DNA of 64,000 nt from Ilex aquifolium (GCA_951799425.1 OX637395.1:36604323-36668322); one strand, 5' to 3'. Shown: positions 23,510 through 34,518, counted from the first letter of the stretch. Translations and numbers: made by a program. The notes: generated by a model from the letters alone, not told the origin.

Positions 23510-25464
23510 ATGGCTACTTCCTCATCTCCATTTGACGTTATGGAGCGAGTTTTTGGTAATGTAGAAGTCAGCGAAATCAACGAGGACGAGGCTCAACTCC
23601 TAGCTAGGCGCTTCGAGTTTCCCCCTGGTGTTGTCGTGCGCCTTACCGAGTTGCGCAGGTTCCATAGCCTAGTTAGTGATGAAGCTTGTTTCTTCGAGGC
23701 CCCCTTCTTATTAGGGCTTCGGTTTCCCCTTCCTGGCTTCATACGAGAAGTCCTCTATTTCTTCAGCTTCTGCCCCGCCATGCTCCTTCCATCTGGCTGG
23801 GCGGTGCTACTGGCCTTCTCCGTTGCGTGGGGGAGGTTGTTCCCCCAGGCCAAGGCTAATTTAGCGGAATTTTTTCACTTTTTTCGCCCTGAGGAAGTAT
23901 CCGAGTTTTACCACTTCGTCCCTAGGCGAGGGGGAGAGATTCCCATCCAGGATCTCCCGCCGAGCCTTGATGGGTGGATAAGGAGATATTTCTTCGTTTT
24001 CGGAGATGGCTGGGAGTTTGGTTCCCAATTTCTGGGGTCTGTCAGAGTTCCTACCGCCTGGGGACGCCGCATAAATTTAGGTAAGTTCTTGCCTTCGTGC
24101 TTGTTGATGCTTATTTTCGTATACTAATGGTATTGCTTGTTCCTGTCGCAGGGGAGCTCCCGCCCCTTATTGCCTCGGAGTCAGCTCGGGTCGACCAAGC
24201 GCGAGCCCGTCTTCCTTTTTCTTACATTGAGCTGATGCACCCCGGGATTTCCTCGGCGTCGGGCGACCGTGCGTAATTGATGTCTTTTATTTTTCTGTTT
24301 CTCTGCTCGAGACCTTGCTAAGTCTTCGATTTGGTTTGTGCAGTCCCTTCTTACCTGGTGACTCAGCGCCATATGATCATGGAGCGTGTGGACGAAAGGA
24401 GACGGGATAGGACCCTAGGTCCTCCGGCAAAGAGGACGAGGTTAGGAGGAAGCAGTTCTTCTAGCGAGGTTCCTGCTCCTGTTGCCGAGGCCCCGGCTTC
24501 TACAGCCGATGTCCCTGCTTCTGCACCCGAGGTCGCGATCAGAGCTGGTCGCTAGTGAGGCCACTGCGGGTACTGTGGTGATTGACCCTGTGGGAGGGCC
24601 GGTTCGGCGAGGCACTTCTCTGATTGCTGGAGCTAGTCCAAGCTCGGCTCGTGGCCCCCAGACCTCTATTGCTGATCTAGAGGCCGATTTACTTCGGGAC
24701 GTGAGCTTAAGCAGTCGTGCCCTGATGGAGTTGATTCCTCGAGCTGACCTGCGCCGCTCTGTAGATCTCCCTTTTCAAGTCCGAAGTCGTGATGCGCTTC
24801 ATGCCCTCCTTGAGGTACGCTCTGGTGTTTTTCCCCTTATTTCTACCTTCTTGTCGTTTTATAACGTCCTCTATGTTTCCAGTCGGCGACACAAGTCTGC
24901 GCTCTTGGGAGGGAAATTTTTATGCTGAGGAGTGACGTCCAGATGAGGGGCGCTGAGGTCCTTGAAGCTCGTCAGCGCGGCTCCGAGCTCTTGAACTGGG
25001 GCCTGGCTACTGAGAGGGAGTTGGAAAAGGTCCTCGAGCAGCGGGCTCAGACCTTCAGACAACTGATTGCCAGTACCTCAGCTGAGGTCTCCCTTAGGGA
25101 CGAGCTAGCTCGTTTGAGAGAAGATCGTGACACCCAGAAGAAGGATCTGCTGAATGCTGCTGTTACCCGCACTCTTCTGGAGGATCAGCTGAAAGAATCC
25201 CGGGCTGCTGTTTCTAAGCTGAATAGATCCTTAGTTGCTGAACGTCAGCTGGTAAAGGATCAGCGGAAAGATATTGAGAAGGCGAGGCTGGAGGCGGCTA
25301 GGGCTTTTGTTGACGGGTTCTTTAATTTTGCTGACCAGGCGATGGAGAGATTCCCCGACTTGGACCTCGAGCAATTTCAGCCAAGGTTCGATGCTTCTTC
25401 AAGTGGTGGTGCTCCCGACGCTACTCTTGCCCCCGACGATATTCCTCCTGCGGATCAACCTTGA
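23510..25464 (+). CDS. Antisense gene 2 of the Tat element: diverged paralog of antisense gene 1, probably one frameshift
   Basis: Model: 23510-24080, 24152-24268, 24344-24814 and 24883-25464. Splice signals are gtaagt...tcgcag, gtgcgt...tgtgcag and gtacgc...ttccag. The first exon carries the same domain as gene 1: Gly-Leu-Arg-Phe-Pro-Leu-Pro-Gly-Phe, a Trp-rich middle, Asp-Leu-Pro-Pro and a Tyr-Phe-Phe-Val segment. The last exon is a coiled coil ending Phe-Asn-Phe-Ala-Asp-Gln, Pro-Asp-Leu-Asp-Leu, matching the gene 1 tail (Phe-Leu-Asn-Leu-Gln-Asp-Gln, Pro-Asp-Leu-Asp-Leu). Exon 3 reads into a stop at 24553-24555. The homologous continuation is in another frame from about 24540, so there is either a small indel or an unrecognised splice. 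The start at 23510 gives Met-Ala-Thr-Ser-Ser-Ser-Pro, shared with gene 3. Confidence 0.6.
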
Positions 25465-25925
25465 GTGCCTGGATTTTTATTGCTGATTTCTTTTCTCGCT
25501 GTTTTTTCTTTTTTTGCATATGTAGACATGTTCTTATAATGGGACTTCTCTTTTGTAATGGAATTTCTCCTCTTTTCTTTTGTGTGTTGGTTGCTGGTGC
25601 TATATTCCCTTGCCCCCTACTCCGAAGAGGCCTTGGTCTATTTGGAGTCAGGCGATCTGTGTTTTGTAGTTCGAGCGTCTTTTGCTTGAGTTAGGCGCCA
25701 CTTTTCCTCTTCCTGTGTGACTGTTCACTTTTGCAAAGTTCATGAAACGGTTAAGTGAACTTCCACCTACCTCGCGCCGTTATTATTAATGCTGTCATGA
25801 TTGCAGAAACCAAGAATCATTTCGTTGCTACTGCATGGCTATTTATTTTTCGGTGCTTGGGATTCCTTTCATTCTTGGTAGTTCCTTCGTGTCTTATTCT
25901 CCTATCTTTCTGCCCTTGCAAATTC

Positions 25926-27037
25926 ATGGCTCCTTCTTCTTCTCCACTCTTCAAACTGCGGGCTCGAGAAGCTCTGGATGGGCCCTGTTTTTCCTCCCCT
26001 CTTTGCTCAACGCTGCGAATGTGGGGGAAATAGGCAAGCGATGTGATTTCCTTGAGGACCTTACAATCAGGGCCCCCACACTGGATGAGCCCAGCAGTCT
26101 TTCCTCTCGTCAGGAAGTCTCGTTCTTCGAAGGCGCTTTTGAAATGGGCCTTCGTTTCCCAATATACCAGGACTTTGCCTAGGTCCTTTCCTTTTATGGG
26201 TTATGCCCTTCTCGCCTTTTCCCTCTGGGTTGGACCGCTTTGGTGAGCTTCTTCATTTTCTGGCGTCTTCAAGGTTTCGACGACTTCCCCATTGTGGGGC
26301 AATTTCTTTACTTCTTTGGGCTGTCATTCGATTTCCCCCCTATTTTCAGTACTTTCACCTGGAGATCATATCATCAACCTCTCCTGATCCCTGGCCTCCC
26401 TAACTCCCCCGAAGGCTGGACTCAGCGTTTCTTTTTTATCACTGGGGACTCGTGGGAGTCTTCGGTGAGAGAGAACTATCGTGTCCGGGTTCCCCGCACT
26501 TGGAGGAGTTTTCGAGATCGAGGTACGTATATGAAAAAAAAAATTCCTGCTTCTATTTGAACTATTCCTTATGTTGAACTCACCCTGTCTGTGTCGTAGG
26601 TCGCCCTAGCCTTACCCCTCGCGAGGAGTTGGAGATTAGCCTTGTGGAGAAGGCCACGCCGATCTGTTTTTCTAACCTCCTTACCCCTCAGAACCTGGTT
26701 GACTTTAACATAGGGGGAAGTTCGAGTCAGGTTCTATATGCGCCCTCCTCCTTCCCCGAGACTGACACTTCTGATCCTGAGTCTGATGAGGCCACCTCTT
26801 GTTCCGAGCCTGACGATGCCCTTCCCACAGAAAGAGACCAAGGAATGGCTCAGAATCCCAGCCGCTCCCTTCTCAAGATGCTGTGGTGGAGGCCCTTTTG
26901 AGGAGGATTAATGAAGTTGAGGCCGAAAGGGATGCATTGAGGGAGGAGAATTCTCGTCTTCAAGCTGTCGTTATCCAGATGGAGAAGGGTGATCGTAAGA
27001 TAAAAAGGGTTGCTATTGAGCGAGACCTTGGGGGGTG
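25926..27037 (+). pseudogene. Antisense gene 3 of the Tat element, decayed paralog
   Basis: It starts Met-Ala-Pro-Ser-Ser-Ser-Pro, like gene 2. Pieces of the domain follow in shifting frames: a Gly-Leu-Arg-Phe-Pro segment near 26145, a Phe-Leu-Tyr-Phe-Phe stretch near 26300, and Gly-Leu-Pro-Asn-Ser-Pro-Glu-Gly-Trp then Phe-Phe-Phe-Ile-Thr-Gly-Asp-Ser-Trp near 26400-26460. A splice pair (gtacgt at 26521, tcgtag before 26600) leads to an acidic exon, then a short coiled coil ending at 27037. Stops (near 26030 and 26180) and frame changes make it a pseudogene. It is closer in start and layout to gene 2 than to gene 1. Confidence 0.65.
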
Positions 27038-27199
27038 AGACTTGTGATGTTTCTTCTATGTTCTTGAGTGACTCTTCTTTGTCTTGGCGTATGTGCCCCA
27101 TGGAATGTGGACTTTTTATCCTTTCTGCAATGAATTTCTTGATCTTTTCTTTTGCCGAAAATGTAATTATCCCTTGCACATGGAATCCTGGTTGTTTGA

Positions 27200-28145
27200 G
27201 CTGACAAGCTACCAAGCTTGCTGGCTTTCAGGCTGTAAAGTCTTAGGCTGAAAAAGCCTTGCTGCTTCTGGGCTCACGAGCTCTCAGGCTGGAAAAGCTT
27301 TGCTGGCGCTGAGCTTACGAGCTCTTGAGCTTTCGAGCTCTTGAGCTTTCGAGCTCTTAGACCGAAAAGCCTTTGCTGGTTCTGAGCTTACGAGCTCTTA
27401 GATTGAAGTCTTTGCTGGTTCTGAGCTTACGAGCTCTTAGACTGAAAAGTCTTTGCTGGTTATGAGCTTGCGAGCTCTTGAGCTTACGAGCTCTTAGGCT
27501 GAAAAGCCTTGCTGATTCTGAGCTTACGAGCTCTTAGGCTGAAAAGCCTTTGCTGGTTCTGAGCTTGCGAGCTCTTAAGCTTACGAGCTCTTAGGCTGAG
27601 AAGCCTTGCTGATTCTGAGCTTACGAGCTCTTAGGCTGAAAAGCCTTGCTGATTCTGAGCTTACGAGCTCTTAGGCTGAAAAGCCTTTGCTGGTTCTGAG
27701 CTTGCGAGCTCTTGAGCTTACGAGCTCTTAGGCTGAGAAGCCTTGCTGATTCTGAGCTTACGAGCTCTTAGGCTGAAAAGCCTTGCTGATTCTGAGCTTA
27801 CGAGCTCTTAGGCTGAAAAGCCTTTGCTGGTTCTGAGCTTGCGAGCTCTTGAGCTTGCGAGCTCTTGAGCTTACGAGCTCTTAGGCTGAGAAGCCTTGCT
27901 GAGTCTGAGCTTACGAGCTCTTAGGCTGAAAAGCCTTGCTAATTCTGAGCTTACGAGCTCTTAGGCTGAAAAGCCTTGCTGATGCTGAGCTTACGAGCTC
28001 TTAGGCTGAAAAGCCTTGCTAATTCTGAGCTTACGAGCTCTTAGACTGAAAAGCCTTGCTGATGCTGAGCTTACGAGCTCTTAGACTGAAAAGTCTTGCT
28101 GATGCTGAGCTTACGAGCTTTTAGACTGAAAAGTCTTTGCTAGTT
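27200..28145. repeat. Minisatellite with ~40-bp unit inside the Tat element
   Basis: About twenty imperfect copies of a unit containing 'gagcttacgagctcttag' followed by 'gctgaaaagccttgctg' and a short variable link. Some units have an extra 'gagcttgcgagctctt' insertion, giving a higher-order pattern. It lies between the integrase stop and the end of antisense gene 3. Tandem repeats in this position are known from Tat-lineage elements and have been proposed as seeds of satellite DNA. Each unit contains the palindrome GAGCTC. Confidence 0.92.
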
Positions 28146-28226
28146 CGAACTTTTTGGAAACTTTTGTAACTTTCATTGATAAAATCTGGCCTTTTTACAA
28201 TAACCCTCCACTCTTCGCGGGAAACT

Positions 28227-30032
28227 TTATTGGTAGTAGCGCTTCAAGTGGTCCGCGTTCCATGAGTGTTGTAGATCTCTGCCTTCCTCCGTTTGCAGCT
28301 CGTAGTTCCCAGGTCGGACAATCCTTTTTACAACGTATGGTCCTTTCCAGTTTGGTCCCAGTTTGCCATGGGCCGGGTCCTTCCTGGCTGGGAGTAGTTT
28401 TTTCAACACTAGATCGCCTGGCTTAAAGCCCCTCCTTCTTACTCGCTTATTGTAGTATCTTGATGTACTCCTTTGATAGGAGGAGATTCGTTGCAGGGCC
28501 TCGTATCTCTTTTCGTCTAGGAGGTCGAGGTTTACCAGCAGGGACCTTTCGTTCTGTGTTGGATTGAAAAGTTCAGCTCTTGCGGAGGACACGCCTATCT
28601 CAACGGGAGCCATGGCCTCTGTCCTGTAAGCTAGGCTGAAAGGGGTTTCCCCAGTCGCAGTTCGAGTAGTTGTTCGGTACGCCCATAACACTGCAGGGAG
28701 ATAGTCTACCCATTGGGACTTAGATGCCTCCAGTCTGGTCTTCAGCGCCAGTTTGATAGTTCGGATGGTCACCTCGACTTGCCCATTAGACTGCGGGTGG
28801 GCGGGTGCCGAGAAGAAGTTTTTGATTCCTAACTCGCCACAAAAACTTGTGAACATTGGATTGTCAAACTGCTTCCCATTGTCGGAGACCAATGCTCTGG
28901 GGACGCCGAAGCAGCAAATTATAGATTTCCAAATGAAATTCTTGACTTTCTGTGCTGTGATTTTTGCTAGAGGTTCAGCTTCTGCCCATTTGGTGAAGTA
29001 ATCAACTGCGACCACGACGAATTTGCACTGTCCAACTCCTATTGGTAGGGGCCCTAAGATATCCAACCCCCACTGTTGAAAAGGCCAAGGGCTGACCACT
29101 GGGGTGAGAAGTTCAGGAGGGCAATGCGGCAAATTCCTGTGGACCTGACACGCTTGGCATCTTTTCACTATTTCTTTGGCGTCCTTGGACATGGTTGGCC
29201 AGAAGTAACCCTGCCGCAAGGTCTTGCTAGCCAATGTTTTTGCACAGATGTGGTTGTCGCACATGCCTTCGTGGATTTCTCTTAGGATGTAATCTGCTTC
29301 CATTCCTGTCACGCATTTCATTAAGGGAAAAGAAAAACCTCTTTTGTACAGGTTACCTTGGATCAGTGTGAACCTCGCCGCCCTGGCTCTTAGCTTTGAG
29401 GCGTCCTTTGGGTCGTCTGGGAGTGCCCCGTCCTGTAAGAAGGATGTAATGGGGTCCATCCATGAAGCGCCCTCCTCAACTGGCATTGCCTGAGCTCCTG
29501 CGGCTAGTTCGTCGTTGGACTGTATGCTGGGCCGCGCTAAGACTTCGATGGGCGTTTGCCCCGGCAAGTCCTGGTTGGCAGTAGTAGCCAACTTGGCAAG
29601 AGCATCGGCCCTATGATTGGCTTCTCGGGGAACTTGGATTAGCTCGGCTGATACGAACTTCCTCAACAATCTTTGCACTTCTGTTAGGTATAGTGCCATC
29701 TTCTCGTCTCTGGCGGCATATTCTTCTTCGACTTGCCTAACCACCAGTTGCGAGTCGCTATACACTACGATCTGTTGAGCCTCCATCGACAAGGCCAGGT
29801 TCAGACCGGCTATAAGGGCTTCATACTCGGCTTCGTTGTTGGATGCTTGAAAATCAAATCTCAAGGCATACTCCAGATCATAACCTTCTGGTGATGTTAG
29901 GATTAGCCCGGCTCCGCTCCCCTGGGCGTTGGATGCCCCGTCCACACGTAACTTCCAGGTCGGCACATCGGGGGCACAGTCTTGGCTTTCTTCGTCCCTT
30001 GACGGCGGTCCTGGATTTGAACTTGATATCAA
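28227..30032 (-). CDS. Tat element pol, C-terminal part: second RNase H and integrase
   Basis: 601 codons without a stop. Residues about 20-155 form an RNase H fold of the type acquired by Tat elements: Arg-Val-Asp-Gly-Ala-Ser-Asn with the first catalytic Asp, Asn-Asn-Glu-Ala-Glu-Tyr-Glu with the Glu, Ser-Asp-Ser-Gln-Leu, and Arg-Glu-Ala-Asn-His-Arg-Ala-Asp-Ala-Leu. Next comes the integrase HHCC zinc finger ending Cys-Gln-Ala-Cys-Gln. The integrase core has the three acidic residues in Gly-Leu-Asp-Ile-Leu-Gly-Pro, Val-Ser-Asp-Asn-Gly and Asn-Gly-Gln-Val-Glu. A basic C-terminus ends at 28227. The Met at 30032 is only the first Met of the open frame. In a working element it would be part of one polyprotein, and the upstream part is frameshifted. 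Confidence 0.93.
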   Translation of the reverse strand: MISSSNPGPPSRDEESQDCAPDVPTWKLRVDGASNAQGSGAGLILTSPEGYDLEYALRFDFQASNNEAEYEALIAGLNLALSMEAQQIVVYSDSQLVVRQVEEEYAARDEKMALYLTEVQRLLRKFVSAELIQVPREANHRADALAKLATTANQDLPGQTPIEVLARPSIQSNDELAAGAQAMPVEEGASWMDPITSFLQDGALPDDPKDASKLRARAARFTLIQGNLYKRGFSFPLMKCVTGMEADYILREIHEGMCDNHICAKTLASKTLRQGYFWPTMSKDAKEIVKRCQACQVHRNLPHCPPELLTPVVSPWPFQQWGLDILGPLPIGVGQCKFVVVAVDYFTKWAEAEPLAKITAQKVKNFIWKSIICCFGVPRALVSDNGKQFDNPMFTSFCGELGIKNFFSAPAHPQSNGQVEVTIRTIKLALKTRLEASKSQWVDYLPAVLWAYRTTTRTATGETPFSLAYRTEAMAPVEIGVSSARAELFNPTQNERSLLVNLDLLDEKRYEALQRISSYQRSTSRYYNKRVRRRGFKPGDLVLKKLLPARKDPAHGKLGPNWKGPYVVKRIVRPGNYELQTEEGRDLQHSWNADHLKRYYQ

Positions 30033-31980
30033 ACTTGCTAAGTTCCATCGCCCATTTTACCAACCTTCCCGAGGCTTCTGGTTTATGCAGGACCTGCCTC
30101 ATCGGCTGCTCCGTCGGAACTTCGATGGTGTGGGCCTAAAAATACGGTCTCAACCTCCGAGCTGCGACCAGCAGGGCTAGCACGAGCTTCTCCATCCTCG
30201 GGTATCTTTCTTCAGCACCTCGAAGGGCTTTACTGCAAAAATAGACAGGTAGCTAGACCTGGTCTTTGTCTCTGACTAGCGCCGCGCTGACAGAGAAGTC
30301 TAATACAGCCAAGTAGAGGGTCAGCACTTCTCCCTCTTGAGGGTTTACCAGTATGGGCGTGGACACCAGATAGAGTTTCAGGGCTTGAAAAGCCTCTTCG
30401 CATTTTTAATCCCACTGAAAGGCTGCCTTCAGGACCTTGAAGAAAGGCTGACACTTATCGCTGGAACGCGATACAAACCGGTTTAGCACCGCTATTCTCC
30501 CGGTCAGGCGTTGGATTTCTCTTGTGGTGGTGGAGGGCTTCATTTCGAGGACTGCCCTAACCTTTTTCGGGTTCACCTCGATGCCTCGGTTGTTAACTAT
30601 GAAACCCAAGAATTTTCCAGCCTATACTCCGAAGGTGCATTTTTCCGGGTTCAGTTTCATTTGGTACTTCCTCATGATTTCAAAAGACTCCCTGAGGTGT
30701 TGAATATGGGTCTCGGCCTTGAGTGACTTCATGAGCATGTCATCTATGTACATTTCCATGGTTGAGCCCAACTTATCTCGGAACATCCTGTTGACCAACC
30801 TCTGGTAGGTGGCCCCTGCGTTCTTTGGTTCGAATGGCATTACCTGGTAACAAAATATCCCCTGCTCTGTGACGAACGAGGTCTTCTCTTGGTCGTTTGG
30901 GTCCATCCGGATCTGGTTATATCCTGAGAATACATCCATGAAGCTTAGGAGTTCATAGCCGGCTGTTGCATCGACTATGAGGTCGATCCGTGGCAGCGGG
31001 AAACTATCTTTTGGGCATGCTCGATTGAGGTCGGTGAAGTCGATACAAAGTTGCCACTTGTCATTTACCTTCTTCACCAGGATGACGTTGGCTAACCAGG
31101 TCGGGTAATCTACCTCCTTAATGGCTTTGGCACGTGACAGATTGGCCACCTCCTCGTTTATAGCTTTCTGTCTATCTGGCGCGAAGCTTCTCCTTTTTTG
31201 CCTCACCGGCCTGCAGTTAGGATCTACACTAAGGCGGTGCACGATCACGGCGGGGTCTATCCCTTCCATGTCTTCCTGTTTCCAGGCGAAGACGTCAGCG
31301 CTCTCCTTTAGAAAGGAGATAAGTTTCTCCTTGATGACAGGTAATAGCATGGAGCCCACAAAAGCTATGTGCTCCGGGTCCTCACCCAACTGCACCGGCT
31401 CCAGCTGTTCCGTGGGGGTAGGTCGGGCTTCAATCTCATCCCTCATGTCCAAATCCTCCAACTGGACAGACTCCACCTCTTTCTGCTGCATAGATGCCAC
31501 GTAACACTCCCTGGCGAGGCGTTGGTCTCCCCTTACTACTCTGACCCCACTCTCAGTCGGGAATTTCATCACCAAATGATATGTCGAAGGCACCGCCTTA
31601 ATGGAGTTAAGGGATGGTCTTCCCAACAAGACATTATAGGCAAACGGGGCGTCTACCACCAAGAACCGGGTGGTGGTGGTGACCTGGCAGGGGGGGTCTC
31701 CCACGGTGAGGACGAGCTGGATGGAACCGACTGGCAAGACTTATTCTCCCGAGAAACCCAGGAGATGGGTTCTCACGGGTTCTAGTTTCGACCTTTCTAT
31801 TCCGAGCTGTTCGAAGGCCGCCAAGAAAATGATATCTGCCGAGCTACCATTATCAACGAGCACCCGATGTATGGTCTTGTTTGCTATGATCGCTTTTATG
31901 ACCAAAGGGTCATCATGGGGGTGCTGGCATCCTTCTAGGTCTGCATCTGAAAAGGTGATATCCACGTCTCGGCGGGGCAT
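30033..31980 (-). pseudogene. Tat element protease, reverse transcriptase and first RNase H, interrupted
   Basis: Protease: Val-Asp-Asn-Gly-Ser-Ser-Ala-Asp active-site motif near 31855, then a stop at 31738-31740. Reverse transcriptase (30622-31737) is open, with Asp-Val-Phe-Ser-Gly-Tyr-Asn, Met-Pro-Phe-Glu-Pro-Lys-Asn-Ala-Gly-Ala-Thr-Tyr and the catalytic Tyr-Ile-Asp-Asp. The usual Gly-Leu before Lys-Asn is Glu-Pro here. A stop after Cys-Thr-Phe-Gly-Val (about 30620) is followed by the connection and first RNase H domain, which has at least three further stops and a frame change down to 30033. This part cannot make a working enzyme without readthrough. Confidence 0.9.
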
Positions 31981-32160
31981 CTTGTTGACAGCTTGAACCG
32001 CGAGGAAGTCCTCTGAGCGGGCTCTTCGGGCATGAGCTCTCCGAGCTGAGCTAGATTCGCCACCTCCGGCGAAACCCCTAGAGATGACTCGAATCTCTCC
32101 GATAGCTTGTTGGTGTTGCGGTGGTTCGGTGGCAGCTCGGGCTTCTCGCCCTTGATTGTT

Positions 32161-33707
32161 CTATGCTCTCTGTTCCCCTGCTACGTAATGGCGCAGATGG
32201 CCCCTCTGAATCAGGTATTCGATCTCCTTTTTCAACTGAATGCAGTTGTTTGTTTCGTGGCCCGTGTCCTTGTGATAATCGCAGTATTTGGTGGCATCCC
32301 GCCTGCTTGGGTCGGACTTCATCCGAGGAGGCCACCTGACGAACCTCTCATTCTGTACTTCGTGAAGGACCTAGGCTATCGAGGTGACGAGGGGTGGGAG
32401 CCGCGCTGGGACGTACCGTTGTTGCAGCTCTTGGGGAGGAGGTCCCAGGCGATCTTGGACGTTCCCTCTCCTTTTAGGAGAAGGCTCTCTCCCTCTCCTT
32501 GGGGAGCGGTCTCTCCTCGGAGATCGATCACGTCTCTTCTCCTTCCTAGGACTGTGATCCCTCTTCTTCTTGTCTTCGTCCATGGTCGTCGTACTCCCCT
32601 TCAGGCGGAGGGCCTCTTCGCCGTTTATATATTTCTCGGCTTTCGCCAATACCTCGGCCATGGTGGCTTGAGGGTTCTTTGCGATTGAGAAGAGGAGATC
32701 CTTGGATTGAACCCCGAGCCCAGACATGAAGTTGGTCAGTGCGAACTTGTCGTCCACGTTTTCCACCTTCAAACATTCCTGGTTGAAGCGTTGAACGTAG
32801 CTTCGGAGGGACTCGTTGGGTCCCTGCTTGACGCTCAGTAGGTGGTAGGACGGCTTTCTGTAAGTCCTTGCTCCGATGAATGGGATACGAACTGTATGGA
32901 TAGTTCTCTGAAGGATGAGATCGACGCAGGTCGTATCCGGTTAAACCAGGCTATGGTCAACCCTTTGAGGGTGATGGCGAAAGCCCGGCAGCGAATAGGG
33001 TCCGGGTATCCTTGGAGCTCCATTTGATTTTTATATAAGTTTAGATGGTCAACTGGATCTTTGGTCCCATCAAATGCCTCTATCGAAGGGGTCCGGAATT
33101 TCTGAGGAAGAGGGAAATGGAGGACCTCTGGAGTGAATGGTGACTCCGTTTGCTAGACCAAGGCGTCCATGGTGTCGGGGGTTCGCCCCTTAACCACTTC
33201 TTTCATATTACCTAGCTCTCGCTGGAGCTCATGAATTTCTTATTCCCAGGCATGGTCATTGACATCCTGGGGACAGGGCCTATCTTCTCGGTAGGCGGCC
33301 CTAGCCCTACTGTGGGCTTCCTCATTGTCATGTACTTCGGGATGTCTCCTTCGGTGGTTTTCGCCGGAATGGCTGCGCTCATGGAGCTGGGTAACCCCGT
33401 TAGGCGGGGCTTGGCGCTCCTGGAGTAGGGGAGCGACGTCATGCTCTTCTTGGAAGGGAGGATGCTCTTGCCGAGCTGGGGGGAACCGGGGGAGCTGATG
33501 AGTCTGTATCCAATCCATCAGTTCCTGGTTCTGTTTCATCAGCTGTATCGTAGTTCTATGATAAGTTTTCAGTTCATTGAGTGGAGGGAGGTTCGCCGCT
33601 AGGGGATGACCCTCAACGTCCTCCACGTGCGTCGAAAAATTCTCTGGTAGGTTTAGGTGGCCTTGGGGATTGGCAGGAGTTTTACTCATGTTCCAAGTAG
33701 AGACCAT
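32161..33707 (-). pseudogene. Tat element gag, interrupted
   Basis: It starts at an ATG just inside the primer-binding site (33707, or 33689 for Met-Ser-Lys-Thr-Pro). The Retrotrans_gag core is visible (Phe-Asp-Gly-Thr-Lys-Asp-Pro-Val-Asp-His, Gln-Met, Trp-Phe, Leu-Lys-Gly). An Arg/Ser/Pro-rich segment and a zinc-knuckle variant Cys-Asp-Tyr-His-x6-His-x4-Cys (about 32250-32285) follow. In-frame stops occur at 33240-33242, within about 33150-33160, near 32835 and at 32371, so the capsid protein is not made intact. Confidence 0.88.
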
Positions 33708-33746
33708 CAAATAGATAAGATTCACAAGAGAACGATGAAAAACCGT

Positions 33747-33765
33747 TCCCACAGACAGCGCCAAC
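33747..33765 (-). other. Primer-binding site of the Tat element
   Basis: Directly inside the 5' LTR on the minus strand the sequence is GTTGGCGCTGTCTGTGGGA. The TTGGCGC...GTCTGTGGGA form is common right after the 5' LTR in plant gypsy elements. I do not assign the tRNA. Confidence 0.7.
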
Positions 33766-34518
33766 TGATGATGTCTCGGAATTAATCTCCAGGCCCAGCC
33801 TGATATGGTCATGTTGGGATTTACTAAGTAGGCTTAAGAAAATGAAAGTTATGCAATGACAAACAAATAGTGTAAGTGGTTCACCCAGGCCAATGGACTT
33901 GGGCTACATCCACTGTAATGGAGGCTCTTGCTCCTTGGTGAAATGTATTGATCTCAAATGGTTATATAAAAATTACAAGCGCAGGGCCGTTGTGTATTCT
34001 TTCTTATCTGGGTATTCTAGGATCAAGGGCCAAAATATCAGAATGAAGGTTAGGAAGAGGGCTTAGAAGTCGATCCCCCCTCCTTGCTTCTACTGTTCTA
34101 TTTATATGGTGTCTCTCCTTAGGGTTTGTTGCTCTTCTTCTTCTATTTCCCTAATCTTGTGGGGACCTTTCGTCCTTTCTCTGCAAGCCTCTCTGTCCGC
34201 CGGCGGTACAATGCCCACGACCACCTGGGTTCGTTCGGCACCACTTCTCTCTGTATTTCGCAGGGTGTAACTCTGAGGAATCAGAGCCGGTTCCCTTTGT
34301 CCTTGGAGCACGTGGCGCAATTGGGCTTACCTTAGGTTATGGGTTGAGAGTCGGATCAGGGCTGGGCCGTTGGCTCTTCGGTCTTTTAGGCCCCTTGCTC
34401 TCGATGTGGGCCGGTTGGGACCATTTCCTTTGGGTTTCGAAGTCCACGTTCAAGCCTTTCAGGGGGTTTTGGGCTCGGCTATCATGGCGGCCCAGGCCCA
34501 AAAATACTATCCTCATTA
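33766..34518 (-). repeat. 5' LTR of the Tat element
   Basis: Same length as the left LTR. Its outer end is CCTCATTA instead of CCTCATCA, a single C-to-T change at the terminal dinucleotide, followed by the CAAAT target duplicate. Confidence 0.95.
34099..34106 (-). promoter_or_regulatory. Candidate TATA box in the 5' LTR
   Basis: On the minus strand the LTR contains CATATAAATAGAAC, the only strong TATA-like motif pointing into gag. It would place the R region start some 30 bp further downstream. Confidence 0.5.

Larger units (their letters stand above)
19227..34518 (-). mobile_element. Tat-lineage Ty3/gypsy LTR retrotransposon (15.3 kb)
   Basis: Two 753-bp LTRs (19227-19979 and 33766-34518) flank it, with a 5-bp target duplication CAAAT (19222-19226 and 34519-34523). 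Coding order on the minus strand from the right LTR is gag, protease, reverse transcriptase, RNase H, second RNase H and integrase. The integrase-last order defines Ty3/gypsy. A second RNase H next to the integrase and extra genes between pol and the 3' LTR are known traits of the Tat lineage (Ogre, Retand, Grande). By eye the LTRs differ at about 22 positions (near 3%), so insertion is fairly recent, yet gag, protease-RT and RNase H carry stops and frameshifts. It lies inside the Harbinger element. Confidence 0.93.

Noticed and set aside
27200-28145. CRISPR-like array of regularly spaced repeats.
   Set aside because: The repeats adjoin each other with no unique spacers, and they lie within a plant retrotransposon. 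It is a minisatellite.
32107-32688. A 193-codon plus-strand reading frame.
   Set aside because: It is antisense to the gag region and matches no motif. It is a shadow of the gag coding strand, unlike the plus-strand genes at 20669-27037, which lie outside gag-pol.
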